Assembly (NCBI GenBank): GCA_016932575.1
Contig: JAFGCO010000007.1
Coordinates: forward strand, 119,364-183,363
Source: a bacterium
GTDB taxonomy: Bacteria; Zhuqueibacterota; QNDG01; JAFGCO01
Reading direction: 5' to 3'
DNA length: 64,000 nt
Shown here piece after piece: positions 35,663-44,262 of this stretch. A program made the position numbers and the translations under genes. The notes under the pieces were generated by a model. It saw only the letters and a list, made by a program, of their open reading frames with translations. It was not told the origin of the DNA and did no database searches. The first letter of the stretch is position 1, and each line of letters begins with the position of its first letter.

Positions 35663-37084
35663 ATGATCATGATTTTTCATCGTCTTCATCACCGATTGAT
35701 TGCAGCGACAACCGGATTGATGATACTGTTTATCATTGCCCTCGGTGTAACGCTTCATTGGTCGATTCGCCAAAGCCTGGAAAAAGCGCTGGGTGAAAAA
35801 CTTCAATCTGTGGCTGCAACGCTCGCTTCACAATATACGAATGAAGAAGTGTCTTTTATTCTGCAGAATAAGGGCCCCCGCCTGCATGCCTATTTTATGC
35901 GTCCGTTAAGTGAAATGCTGCGCTCAACTGACTTGAAACGTATCTATTTTTTCACTTTGGATCATCGAATCCTGCTGGATACAGATTCAACAATGCTTCA
36001 GGCACATGTTTATCATTATCTTCAATGGTTTCCCGAAGAAATGCTTCGGCTTCAGTCAGGAGAATCCTCGCATACACTGCTGTTTACAGGGATTGACGGT
36101 AATCCGGCCATGAACGGATTTGCACCATTGAAAATGGGAAATAACGTGGTCGGCGGAATCGGGGTCGAGGGAAATGTCCGGTTTTTAAATACTGTAAACC
36201 GATTTAAAAAGCAAATACTGATCTATGGCATTGCGGGGACCACATTCGCTATCATTCTTTCTGTCGTTCTGGCTCGTTCTGTCACCCGGCCTGTCGCCAG
36301 CCTGGCACATGTGTCTCATCAAATTGGTGCTGGTAATTATAAAGCACTCATTCCCCGGAAAGGTGCGAAAGAAATAGAACAACTGGCGCATACCATGGAA
36401 TTGATGCGGAAAAACGTCATCCAACGGGAAAATGAATTGAAATCCATGGTTGCAGCTGTGGCCCATGAAATTCGGAACCCTCTCGGGGGCATCGAACTGT
36501 TTGCCGGTTTGCTTTCCGATGAAATCAAATCCCGAAGTCAGGCTGAAATTCATCTGAAGCGGATTCGATCAGAAGTGCATTATCTTAACAATATTGTACA
36601 CCGTTTCCTGGATTATGCCCGACCGGAAATGCCTCATCAGGAGCTGTGCTGCCTCCCGGATATCCTGGAGGATATCAAGGGGAATGTTATTGCTGAACTT
36701 GAATCAAAAAACATTAAATTAAACTTAACCGGATCAACAACATCCGCCCAGCTCTTCGCTGATCCCACACATATTCGGCGCATACTTTTAAATTTGATAC
36801 AAAACAGCCTACATGCGATATCTGAAAAAGGGACAATCAACATAGAGATTACAATGCATCAACGGAAATTGAAAATGCAAATTCATGATTCCGGCTCTGG
36901 TATCCCTGAGGAGATTCAATCACAAATCTTTGATCCTTTTTTCACAACGCGTGAAAAGGGAACCGGGCTGGGTCTGGCGATTGTCAAACAACTGACCCTG
37001 GCGAATGGCGGAGAGGTTGAGCTGATTCGATCGGATTCCAATGGAACAGTATTTGAACTGATTTTTCCGATGGTTAAACATTAA
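35663..37084 (+). CDS. Membrane sensor histidine kinase
   Basis: 473 residues (471 if the second ATG at 35669, better spaced from GTGAG, is used). A first membrane helix (about 13-32) precedes an extracytoplasmic sensor domain of about 140 residues and a second helix ending before the HAMP domain ('RSVTRPVASLAHVSHQIGAG'). The dimerisation/phosphoacceptor helix has His268 in 'VAHEIRNPLGG'. ATPase motifs are the N-box 'LNLIQNSLHAIS', G1 'DSGSGIPEE', F-box 'FDPFF' and G2 'KGTGLGLAIVKQ'. The kinase type is the usual NtrB-like partner of sigma-54 activators, and the response regulator gene follows after 50 nt. Confidence 0.94.
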   Translation: MIMIFHRLHHRLIAATTGLMILFIIALGVTLHWSIRQSLEKALGEKLQSVAATLASQYTNEEVSFILQNKGPRLHAYFMRPLSEMLRSTDLKRIYFFTLDHRILLDTDSTMLQAHVYHYLQWFPEEMLRLQSGESSHTLLFTGIDGNPAMNGFAPLKMGNNVVGGIGVEGNVRFLNTVNRFKKQILIYGIAGTTFAIILSVVLARSVTRPVASLAHVSHQIGAGNYKALIPRKGAKEIEQLAHTMELMRKNVIQRENELKSMVAAVAHEIRNPLGGIELFAGLLSDEIKSRSQAEIHLKRIRSEVHYLNNIVHRFLDYARPEMPHQELCCLPDILEDIKGNVIAELESKNIKLNLTGSTTSAQLFADPTHIRRILLNLIQNSLHAISEKGTINIEITMHQRKLKMQIHDSGSGIPEEIQSQIFDPFFTTREKGTGLGLAIVKQLTLANGGEVELIRSDSNGTVFELIFPMVKH

Positions 37085-37134
37085 ATCAGGATGCTTGATA
37101 CAGTTGCCGCGAAAAGCATATTGGAGAAAAGCCG

Positions 37135-38523
37135 ATGAATAAAAAACCAACCATTCTGATTGCTGAAGATACGGATTCCATGCGCGAAGCCATGGTTCAG
37201 ATCCTGAAAAAAGAAGGATACCAGCTCATTGCCGTTTCAAATGGGGAGAATGCTTTATCTGTACTTAAAACTCAGTGTTTTGATATTGTTATCACCGATT
37301 ATAAAATGGGGAAGGTGGACGGCCTGGATGTATTGAAAGCTGCCAAAGATATCAATCCTGATAATGAGGTGTTGATCATCACGGCCTATGGGTCCATTGA
37401 ACTGGCTGTAAAGTTGATGAAAGCAGGCGCATGGGATTTTATTACAAAACCCTTCTCCAAAGAAACCTTGATTCATAAAGTGGACCGTACGCTGAAACAT
37501 ATCCGGGAACGTGAACAGGCCAAAAAACTGATAGAAGAGAATGCCTACTTAAAAAATGAAATCAATCAGTTATTTAACACCGGCGAAATGATCGGTAAAA
37601 CGCCTGAAATGCTCAACGTTTTTAAATCGATTAAAAAAATTGCATCCAGTGACAGTGCTGTGCTGATTTTCGGTGAAAGCGGAACAGGGAAAGAATTGGT
37701 CGCCAGGGCCATCCATCAGAACAGCCCTCGAAAAGAAGCGACTTTTGTCCGCGTGAACTGCGGCGCACTGGCTGAAGGAGTTTTGGAAAGCGAACTTTTC
37801 GGTCATGAAAAAGGGGCCTTTACAGGCGCATTTAAACAGAAAAAAGGCCGCTTTGAACTGGCCCATCAAGGAACCCTGTTTCTGGATGAGATCGGAGACA
37901 TCCCACTAAACACCCAAATCAAACTATTGCGCGTAATTCAAGAAAAAGAATTTGAACGTGTGGGGGGTGAAGAAACACTGCAGGTCAATGTCCGTATCAT
38001 CGCCGCTACCCACCGCAATCTTCCGGAAGAGGTAAAAGCCGGTCGTTTTCGGGAAGACCTTTATTATCGGTTGCATATTTTGCCTGTCACCCTGCCGCCG
38101 CTTAGGCAGCGCAAGGAAGACATTCCGCTTCTTGCTCCTTATTTTTTAAATAAAATGACATCAGAACGGGGACTTGCTCCTCACAAGTTTACAAAGGAGG
38201 CATTGGATATGTTGATGGGGTATCCATGGCCCGGGAATGTGCGTGAATTAGAAAACGCCATTGAGCGTGCGTTGGTTCTAAACGAATCGGACACCATTGA
38301 TTCAGAAGAGCTCTCATTTCTCAATGCAAAAAAATTCGGCACAGAGATTGCACAAACCTCATGGAACCTGGAAGCCAGTCTCGCCGAAACGGAACGTGTG
38401 CTGCTCCAGAAAGCCATGAAAAGAAGTCATGGTGTAAAAGCAAGAGCCGCAAGGCTTTTGGGAATCAAAGAAGGCGCCCTCTACTACAAGCTGGAAAAAT
38501 ATGGTCTAATGCAGAAGGAGTAA
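37135..38523 (+). CDS. NtrC-family sigma-54-dependent response regulator
   Basis: 462 residues in three domains. The receiver domain has the phosphorylatable Asp55 in 'VITDYKMG' and Lys in 'FITKPFS'. The AAA+ domain has Walker A 'GESGTGKE', the sigma-54-contact loop 'GAFTGA' in 'EKGAFTGAFKQKKG', Walker B 'GTLFLDEIGD' and the arginine finger region 'FREDLYYRL'. The Fis-type helix-turn-helix is at the C-terminus ('RSHGVKARAARLLGIKEGAL'). It should activate sigma-54 promoters after phosphorylation by the kinase upstream. Confidence 0.96.
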   Translation: MNKKPTILIAEDTDSMREAMVQILKKEGYQLIAVSNGENALSVLKTQCFDIVITDYKMGKVDGLDVLKAAKDINPDNEVLIITAYGSIELAVKLMKAGAWDFITKPFSKETLIHKVDRTLKHIREREQAKKLIEENAYLKNEINQLFNTGEMIGKTPEMLNVFKSIKKIASSDSAVLIFGESGTGKELVARAIHQNSPRKEATFVRVNCGALAEGVLESELFGHEKGAFTGAFKQKKGRFELAHQGTLFLDEIGDIPLNTQIKLLRVIQEKEFERVGGEETLQVNVRIIAATHRNLPEEVKAGRFREDLYYRLHILPVTLPPLRQRKEDIPLLAPYFLNKMTSERGLAPHKFTKEALDMLMGYPWPGNVRELENAIERALVLNESDTIDSEELSFLNAKKFGTEIAQTSWNLEASLAETERVLLQKAMKRSHGVKARAARLLGIKEGALYYKLEKYGLMQKE

Positions 38524-38529
38524 AACATC

Positions 38530-39543
38530 ATGAAAATAAGACCCTCTGGCATGTGGATAATTTTGTGCATCGGGTTTGCCTTGCTGGGCCAGACCAAGCT
38601 GGAAAAGAAGGAGCAATTTCTGTTTAATATAGAAAAACAAATGGATTCATTGCAGGTGCTTCGGGATCACCAGGTCAATCAGAATACCATTCTGGCCTCT
38701 CAGATCCAGCAGATGCAAACCGGTATGCAAAGAAGTTACAGAGAACATCGCAAGCTGGAAAAACAGCTTCGTGAGGCCCAATCTTTAAATCTTCGAATTA
38801 AGCAGACAGAGATGCAAATAAAAAAGCTGAATCTTCTTTATCAGGATTCACTAAAGGCTCTGATCAATGCATATGAAGACCGATTGAATGAACTAATAAT
38901 CCTGACCGAGAATGCCCGCTCCAATCAGGAACGCGAGCAATATTTAAGAAAATCTCAGACAATCCTGATGAAAAAAACGCGTTGGGCTCAACGTCATACA
39001 GCATCCTCCGCCCCCCTTTTATCCGAAATACCGATTCATATACAGCCGTGGGACAATCCGGCATCACTTGAGTTAAAACGAAACGCCCTGCTGGATCAGG
39101 AGGAAGCAATCCGCCGGGAAATGAAAACCCTGGACAATAAGATTGATCGTTTGCAGGAAGAAAATAACCTGCGCAAAAAAATGGCTGAACTGAATCATGA
39201 TTTAAATCTTTTTTCAGAAAATGAAGAAACCATGGACCGCCTCGCTTTTGGCGGACATACAGGGAATGAACAATCTCTTTATGATACCAAAACCTGGGAA
39301 ACTGTTGATACAAATACGAAACCTTTTTTTAATGAACGCGAAGATGATACACAATTCACTCCTTTTCTCCAGAAGGATTTTGCGGCAGATACCGATCATG
39401 GGATTGCCCTGGACATTGAGGATCGCATTTTAATATTAAAGCAGTATCGGGAAAAACTGGCCGCCCGATCGGACAGTTTAAAACTAAGGGCTCGCTGGTT
39501 TGAAAAACAGACAGAAAAATTGTTGAAGTCAGACTCAATGTAG
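38530..39543 (+). CDS. Exported coiled-coil protein of unknown function
   Basis: 337 residues. It starts 6 nt after the regulator stop with AAGGAG overlapping that stop. An N-terminal hydrophobic segment (GMWIILCIGFALLGQT) is a likely signal peptide or anchor. Nearly all the rest is helical and charged, with coiled-coil segments at about residues 30-150 and 185-230 and again near the end ('LKQYREKLAARSDSLKLRAR'). I recognise no family. Tight linkage with the two-component genes and the following barrel protein suggests an envelope component of the same system. Confidence 0.75.
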   Translation: MKIRPSGMWIILCIGFALLGQTKLEKKEQFLFNIEKQMDSLQVLRDHQVNQNTILASQIQQMQTGMQRSYREHRKLEKQLREAQSLNLRIKQTEMQIKKLNLLYQDSLKALINAYEDRLNELIILTENARSNQEREQYLRKSQTILMKKTRWAQRHTASSAPLLSEIPIHIQPWDNPASLELKRNALLDQEEAIRREMKTLDNKIDRLQEENNLRKKMAELNHDLNLFSENEETMDRLAFGGHTGNEQSLYDTKTWETVDTNTKPFFNEREDDTQFTPFLQKDFAADTDHGIALDIEDRILILKQYREKLAARSDSLKLRARWFEKQTEKLLKSDSM

Positions 39544-39579
39544 CAACAAATAAATAATTAATCATTAAAATGTTAATAC

Positions 39580-40698
39580 ATGGGCCGGATGAAAGAATTT
39601 ATTTCTTCAATCCCCTTTATTGGTTTTAGTTACGTCAGGTTATGCCTCATTCTGCTTTTGCTGGAAGGCTGTATCGGATATGGACAGGCCTTCAAATGGC
39701 AGGGTCGTTTTGACATATCGCTTGTACAGGACAACAATGTATTTGAAACCACTGGATCATCCCAAGCCGACTCTCTCGGTTCGAAAACCGACAACAGCGT
39801 TCGAATGGGCGTGTACCTGACCACCGTTGTGACATCTTCCAAACATCACAAATTTCATATCAGCTATAATGGAGGCATCGAGGGATATCGACGGTTTAAT
39901 AGCGAAAACCGCATAATTCAACACGGCTCCTTCATTTACTGCTGGAGGGCTTTCAAACATATTGCCCTGGGTGCAGAGGCCCATGCACGCGATCGTTTAT
40001 TCTTCCAGACAACACGTGGATATCAGTGGATGAAGGGGGCCTTGTTTACTATGATAACACTGCCCTGCGGTTTCCGGGTCAGAGGATATTCCTCACTGTC
40101 AAACATGAATTACAAAGGCACCGATTTGTTTGATTTTCAAAGCCGTACCGATGGCGTGAAATTCATCTGGCAATGCTCTCCAGGATTCCAGGTATTCTCA
40201 AATTATCAAACCGAACTTATGAAATTTAACCGGCCTGCCTATGGATGGGATTATCCTACAGTTGATGGCCGCTTTCTCCCAAAGGATGAACGCCAGAAAA
40301 ACCTGATCCGCAACTTATCCTTTGGTATAGAAGGTATGTGCTGGATGCTATTCCGGATTGAGGCAGACTATCAGTGGCAATTTTCCAATAGTTACGGTTA
40401 CGATTACGAGAGGCCCTGTATTGAATTTATTGCCGCCAAATCATTACCATGGACATTGACACTGCGTGCCTACGCCAAGTATCAGAACAAGAAATATGCG
40501 GATTCTCTGGAACCTTTTCAAATCAGCCCGTACACCGAGAATGAAGAAAATACCCGGGTTCTGTGTGATCTGATTAAGGATTTGGCTGTCGGCTGTTCTC
40601 TGCGACTCCGTATTGGCTGGTATCTCAACGAATCTCCTTTTCGAAATCTCTACTATGAGAAAACCCTGATTTCCATCGGATTTTCACGGACCTTCTGA
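39580..40698 (+). CDS. Predicted outer-membrane beta-barrel protein
   Basis: 372 residues. A signal sequence (VRLCLILLLLEGCIGYGQ) precedes a series of alternating hydrophobic strands rich in Tyr, Phe and Trp ('KFHISYNGGIEGYRRFNSEN', 'GFRVRGYSSLSNMNYKGTDL', 'FRIEADYQWQFSNSYGYDYE'). The C-terminus 'TLISIGFSRTF' ends in Phe, the signature of BAM-inserted barrels. No specific family is recognised. It lies 36 nt after the coiled-coil gene and closes the operon. Confidence 0.75.
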   Translation: MGRMKEFISSIPFIGFSYVRLCLILLLLEGCIGYGQAFKWQGRFDISLVQDNNVFETTGSSQADSLGSKTDNSVRMGVYLTTVVTSSKHHKFHISYNGGIEGYRRFNSENRIIQHGSFIYCWRAFKHIALGAEAHARDRLFFQTTRGYQWMKGALFTMITLPCGFRVRGYSSLSNMNYKGTDLFDFQSRTDGVKFIWQCSPGFQVFSNYQTELMKFNRPAYGWDYPTVDGRFLPKDERQKNLIRNLSFGIEGMCWMLFRIEADYQWQFSNSYGYDYERPCIEFIAAKSLPWTLTLRAYAKYQNKKYADSLEPFQISPYTENEENTRVLCDLIKDLAVGCSLRLRIGWYLNESPFRNLYYEKTLISIGFSRTF

Positions 40699-40715
40699 CC
40701 CTCAGAAATCTGTGA

Positions 40716-40737
40716 AATCCTCAGAAATCTGAGGATT
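40716..40737 (+). terminator. Hairpin ending the kinase-regulator-barrel operon
   Basis: A 10-bp perfect inverted repeat with a 2-nt centre lies 18 nt after the stop of the barrel gene. It lacks a T-run, so termination strength is uncertain. Confidence 0.5.
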
Positions 40738-40939
40738 GATGCGTCCCAAATCCGAATATTTCTGACTCGTTCTTCGACTCATGAAAAAATTTATTATTTA
40801 AAATTCCTCTTAAATATACGATCGTCCGGAAAGTGAAGCTTTAATACTCTGTAAAACCGGAAATGATTAAGTTTGAAAACAATAGTGATATATCTCGTAA
40901 AGGAATATAGAGATCGTTTATCAAATTAAAAATGCGGGT

Positions 40940-40956
40940 TTGGCACATTCCTTGAT
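40940..40956 (+). promoter_or_regulatory. Possible sigma-54 (-24/-12) promoter upstream of the secreted island
   Basis: TTGGCACATTCCTTGAT matches the -24 element TTGGCAC exactly. The -12 element, at the correct distance, reads TTGA instead of TTGC. It lies about 80 nt before the ATG of the carboxypeptidase-regulatory-like gene and next to an operon for a sigma-54 activator. The altered -12 dinucleotide makes this a candidate only. Confidence 0.35.
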
Positions 40957-41034
40957 GAAATAAAAGAAAGCGCTGTAGAGGGCGCGAATAACAGAATCAT
41001 AGTATGACTGTTTTTTAAAATTGAAGGAGATGGT

Positions 41035-44000
41035 ATGCGAAGACATATCGGGATTCTATCCACTGCCTGGTTGATGTGTATCACATCCACGCTGCTCATT
41101 GCTTCAACAAAAGATCTTTTCAGATACGCATCTCCGGAAACACGCAGAGCAATCTCAAAAAACTATCAGATGGCCACCAGCATGATCTCTTCTGGCGGAA
41201 CGATCACAGGAATGCTTGTCAATCTGTCACCGGAAGCTTGCGAATCGGCCGTGGTATACGCCTGGACCAACGAACCATCAGAGGTGTTTTATGAGGATTC
41301 TCTGACAGGAAAAGGAGTGAGCCCCGTCAGCGGCGATGGTATCTATTCGATTTCAGGACTGGCTCCCGGAAATTATTACATCCAGGCCACTGCGGATGGC
41401 TATTTGGACATGTATTACGATGGCCAACAGGGGACCATCAAGCTCGATGATGCACAAATATTATCTGTAGAAGGGGATGCAGTGATCGAGAATATCAATA
41501 TCTGCATGACTGCCAATCCTTCTCAAAACGGCAGGATTTCCGGCTGTGTTGTCGATGCCCTGACACTCGAGCCTGTACAAAATGCCCAAGTCTCTGTGTT
41601 TTGTACCCATTTTTACTGCTTTAATTTCACAACGACTGATGAAAATGGCGAATATACGATTGGGAATCTGACCAATGATACCTCTTATGTTCAGGTGACG
41701 GCCAAGGGCTATATCATGCAATATTATCATAATGCACAGACAATAGACGATGCAACCCTGATTTCTGTAACAGATTCAGCGGAAGTCACAAACATCGATT
41801 TTAAACTGAGCCGGGGAAATTCCATTACCGGTACGATCACCGACAGCAGCGGAATGCCTCTGGAAGATGTCTTTGTGCAAGCCATAAGCGAACCGAATGA
41901 TTCTATCGACTGGATTGAGCCTGTCTATGACCGTTCCGCCTATTACGTCGCCAACACGGATACGAACGGAATTTATACAATAACAGGCTTGCCGGATGGT
42001 GAATATTTTATCAAGGGTGACTACTATACCATGTGGGGCAGCCACTCGGCCTATTATCCAGGAGTAACGGATCCGGATGAAGCAATCCCGATATCCGTGA
42101 GTGAAAATATCGACATGATGGATATCAACTTTCAAATCTATATCCACTCACCCGTTGGTGTTATTGAAGGGCAGGTGGTCGACACAAAAGGCCGTCCTGT
42201 GATTGGTGCCGTCATCTCTCTGGGTGCATATCCACCCTGGCGGTCCTGCCGATGTTACTGGGAAAGTGCGTTAACCGACAGTCTCGGCCGCTACCGTCTG
42301 GAAAAGATCCCCAATGATCAATATACGGTCGAGTGCAATTATAACAGTCACTGGGGATCCGTTTACTATTTCTGGCCGGGAACAACAAATCTGGAAGAAG
42401 CCCAGCCCATTGAAATTTCACCTGAAAATTCGTTATGGAGTGATATTGATTTTCAATTGCCCGTTACCCTGTCACAGGCAAGCATCTCGGGCCAGGTACG
42501 GGCAACAGACGGACACCCTCTGGCCAATGCACAGCTCCGGTTACTGCCCACAGAAGATGCAACGAATGATGCATTGAATACTGGCATCCGGATATGGGAC
42601 AATACTGACAGCAATGGCGATTATAAAATCAACCACATACCCACAGGCACTTATGTCCTTCAATGTCAATTTATGGAAGCACAACAATATGGGGAACAAT
42701 GGTATGATCACGCTGAAAATAATGATAACGCCACAGTCATCCTGATCCATGAGGACACGCGGCTGACCCGTATTGATTTTGATCTTGATATCAAGCCCGT
42801 TTACGGATTTCTTGACGGTGTGGTATCGGATCAGGAAAATCATCCCATTCAGAATGCATATGTCGAGGTGATCCCCAATTACACATTCATCACTATAGCA
42901 TCTGACTATGACAGGACGAATGTTCCCTTGCACACCACGACTGATGAAAACGGCCGATATATCTTTCCCAGGCTCTATCATAACAATTACCGGCTGGTGG
43001 CATACGCCAATGGCGGATACGCTTATTATCCCAACGCCATTGTATTGGAGCAATCTCAACCTGTTGCCATTAGCGGCGGCGATTCAGTAACAGCGGATTT
43101 CAAAGTGCGTATTTCAGAATATTGTGCATCGATCAGCGGCCATATTATATCAAACTGGACAGGATGGACAGTTCCCTGTGAGGATTCGGCCGAAGCATCC
43201 TTAGGAAAAGTCACCGAAGTCGGTCTTGAAACTTTCGTGGTCACTGCGAAACCCGTAATTACCATCCAGTCCTGGCCCGAGTCTGAAAGAGTCTATTCGG
43301 CACTCACCTCGTGGGGCGGACATTATCTATTGACATGCCCTCCGGGAGAATATATAGTCCAGGCTTTTTCATCCGACTGTTTTCCCAGTTATTATGAGAA
43401 TGTGTTTGAATTCTCCAAGGCAAAAATCGTAAGAACCTCCGAAGAGGATCCGGCTGAAGACATAAACATCATACTGACACCCAAACTTTACTGGCTGTTT
43501 GAGGACTCGGCTTATTATCGAGGAGATGACCGTCGCATCTACGGCAGCATTGAGGATGAAAACGGGGATCCTGTCGCAGGTGCGACTGTTTTTCTGTATA
43601 ACATAAGCGGAAATCCCATTTTCTCCGCCACTACAAATGATCAGGGCTGTTATGACATTTCCGGTCTGCAAAACGGAGATTATTATATTCAGGCACTAAA
43701 GGCAGGCGTAGGTTCTGTATTCAATGGAAATGTCGGTTCTATTGCGGAAGCCGCTCCTGTAAATTTGGATCAAACCGAACAGGAAGTGAATCTGGTATTC
43801 AGCGTTGTCGCGGATATATCCTCAGACAAGACCGCACTTCCCAGATCCATTCAATTGATCGGCAATTGCCCCAATCCGTTCAATCCGCAAACCAGTATTC
43901 GGTTTGCTCTGCCAAAACAAATGCATATCAGATTAACAATTTACAACGCACTGGGGCAGGAAATCATGCAAATAACGGATGAAAATTTCAAAGCCGGAGA

Positions 44001-44121
44001 GCACCAGTTGCTCTGGACAGGCGAAGACAGGAATGGCAATCTGATGCCCAGTGGTCTGTATTTTTATCGATTGCAGGCCGGCAGCCAGATTCAAACCTGT
44101 AAAATGATTTTAATGCGATAG
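41035..44121 (+). CDS. Secreted multi-domain protein with carboxypeptidase-regulatory-like repeats and T9SS tail
   Basis: 1028 residues. A signal peptide precedes at least seven carboxypeptidase-D regulatory-like (transthyretin-fold) repeats. Each has the pattern 'ISGxVxDxxxxPLxxAxVxV ... DENGxYxIxxLPxGxYxxxA' (for example 'DENGEYTIGNLTNDTSYVQV', 'DENGRYIFPRLYHNNYRLVA'). Many are followed by 'YYPGxTxxxxAxPIxVS'-type linkers. The C-terminal type IX sorting domain is 'IGNCPNPFNPQTSIRFALPK' to 'MPSGLYFYRLQAG'. The repeats are stalk-like modules common on surface proteins. No catalytic domain is visible. It opens the secreted island. Confidence 0.88.
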   Translation: MRRHIGILSTAWLMCITSTLLIASTKDLFRYASPETRRAISKNYQMATSMISSGGTITGMLVNLSPEACESAVVYAWTNEPSEVFYEDSLTGKGVSPVSGDGIYSISGLAPGNYYIQATADGYLDMYYDGQQGTIKLDDAQILSVEGDAVIENINICMTANPSQNGRISGCVVDALTLEPVQNAQVSVFCTHFYCFNFTTTDENGEYTIGNLTNDTSYVQVTAKGYIMQYYHNAQTIDDATLISVTDSAEVTNIDFKLSRGNSITGTITDSSGMPLEDVFVQAISEPNDSIDWIEPVYDRSAYYVANTDTNGIYTITGLPDGEYFIKGDYYTMWGSHSAYYPGVTDPDEAIPISVSENIDMMDINFQIYIHSPVGVIEGQVVDTKGRPVIGAVISLGAYPPWRSCRCYWESALTDSLGRYRLEKIPNDQYTVECNYNSHWGSVYYFWPGTTNLEEAQPIEISPENSLWSDIDFQLPVTLSQASISGQVRATDGHPLANAQLRLLPTEDATNDALNTGIRIWDNTDSNGDYKINHIPTGTYVLQCQFMEAQQYGEQWYDHAENNDNATVILIHEDTRLTRIDFDLDIKPVYGFLDGVVSDQENHPIQNAYVEVIPNYTFITIASDYDRTNVPLHTTTDENGRYIFPRLYHNNYRLVAYANGGYAYYPNAIVLEQSQPVAISGGDSVTADFKVRISEYCASISGHIISNWTGWTVPCEDSAEASLGKVTEVGLETFVVTAKPVITIQSWPESERVYSALTSWGGHYLLTCPPGEYIVQAFSSDCFPSYYENVFEFSKAKIVRTSEEDPAEDINIILTPKLYWLFEDSAYYRGDDRRIYGSIEDENGDPVAGATVFLYNISGNPIFSATTNDQGCYDISGLQNGDYYIQALKAGVGSVFNGNVGSIAEAAPVNLDQTEQEVNLVFSVVADISSDKTALPRSIQLIGNCPNPFNPQTSIRFALPKQMHIRLTIYNALGQEIMQITDENFKAGEHQLLWTGEDRNGNLMPSGLYFYRLQAGSQIQTCKMILMR

Positions 44122-44138
44122 ATCCCTTCAAACGGAAA

Positions 44139-44186
44139 GAATCCCGGCTGGAGTCAAAACTCTCTCCCCAGCCCCGGCCGGGATTC
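44139..44186 (+). terminator. Long-loop hairpin after the carboxypeptidase-regulatory-like gene
   Basis: A 10-bp perfect stem (GAATCCCGGC / GCCGGGATTC) encloses 28 nt that includes further C-rich/G-rich pairing. It starts 17 nt past the stop codon and is followed by an AT-rich but not T-pure segment. Confidence 0.5.
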
Positions 44187-44217
44187 AATATTCTTAAAAT
44201 ATATAAACCTTGTCTCT

Positions 44218-44239
44218 CCGGGAGCCCTAAACCTCCCGG
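44218..44239 (+). other. Hairpin in the leader of the Big_5 lipoprotein gene
   Basis: CCGGGAG and CTCCCGG form a 7-bp GC-rich stem with an 8-nt loop, ending 24 nt before the ATG at 44263 and about 10 nt before its GGAGG. No T-run follows, so it is more likely an mRNA structure or processing signal than a terminator. Confidence 0.45.
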
Positions 44240-44262
44240 GTAAGGATAAAGCGGAGGATTCT

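Larger units (their letters stand above)
40699..41034. other. 336-nt intergenic region between the signalling operon and the secreted island
   Basis: It holds a 22-nt palindrome at 40716-40737 (AATCCTCAGA / TCTGAGGATT), which probably ends the upstream operon, a preceding partial copy of CCTCAGAAATCTG, and the sigma-54-like element at 40940-40956. No gene is visible. AAGGAG lies 5 nt before the ATG of the next gene. Confidence 0.6.
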
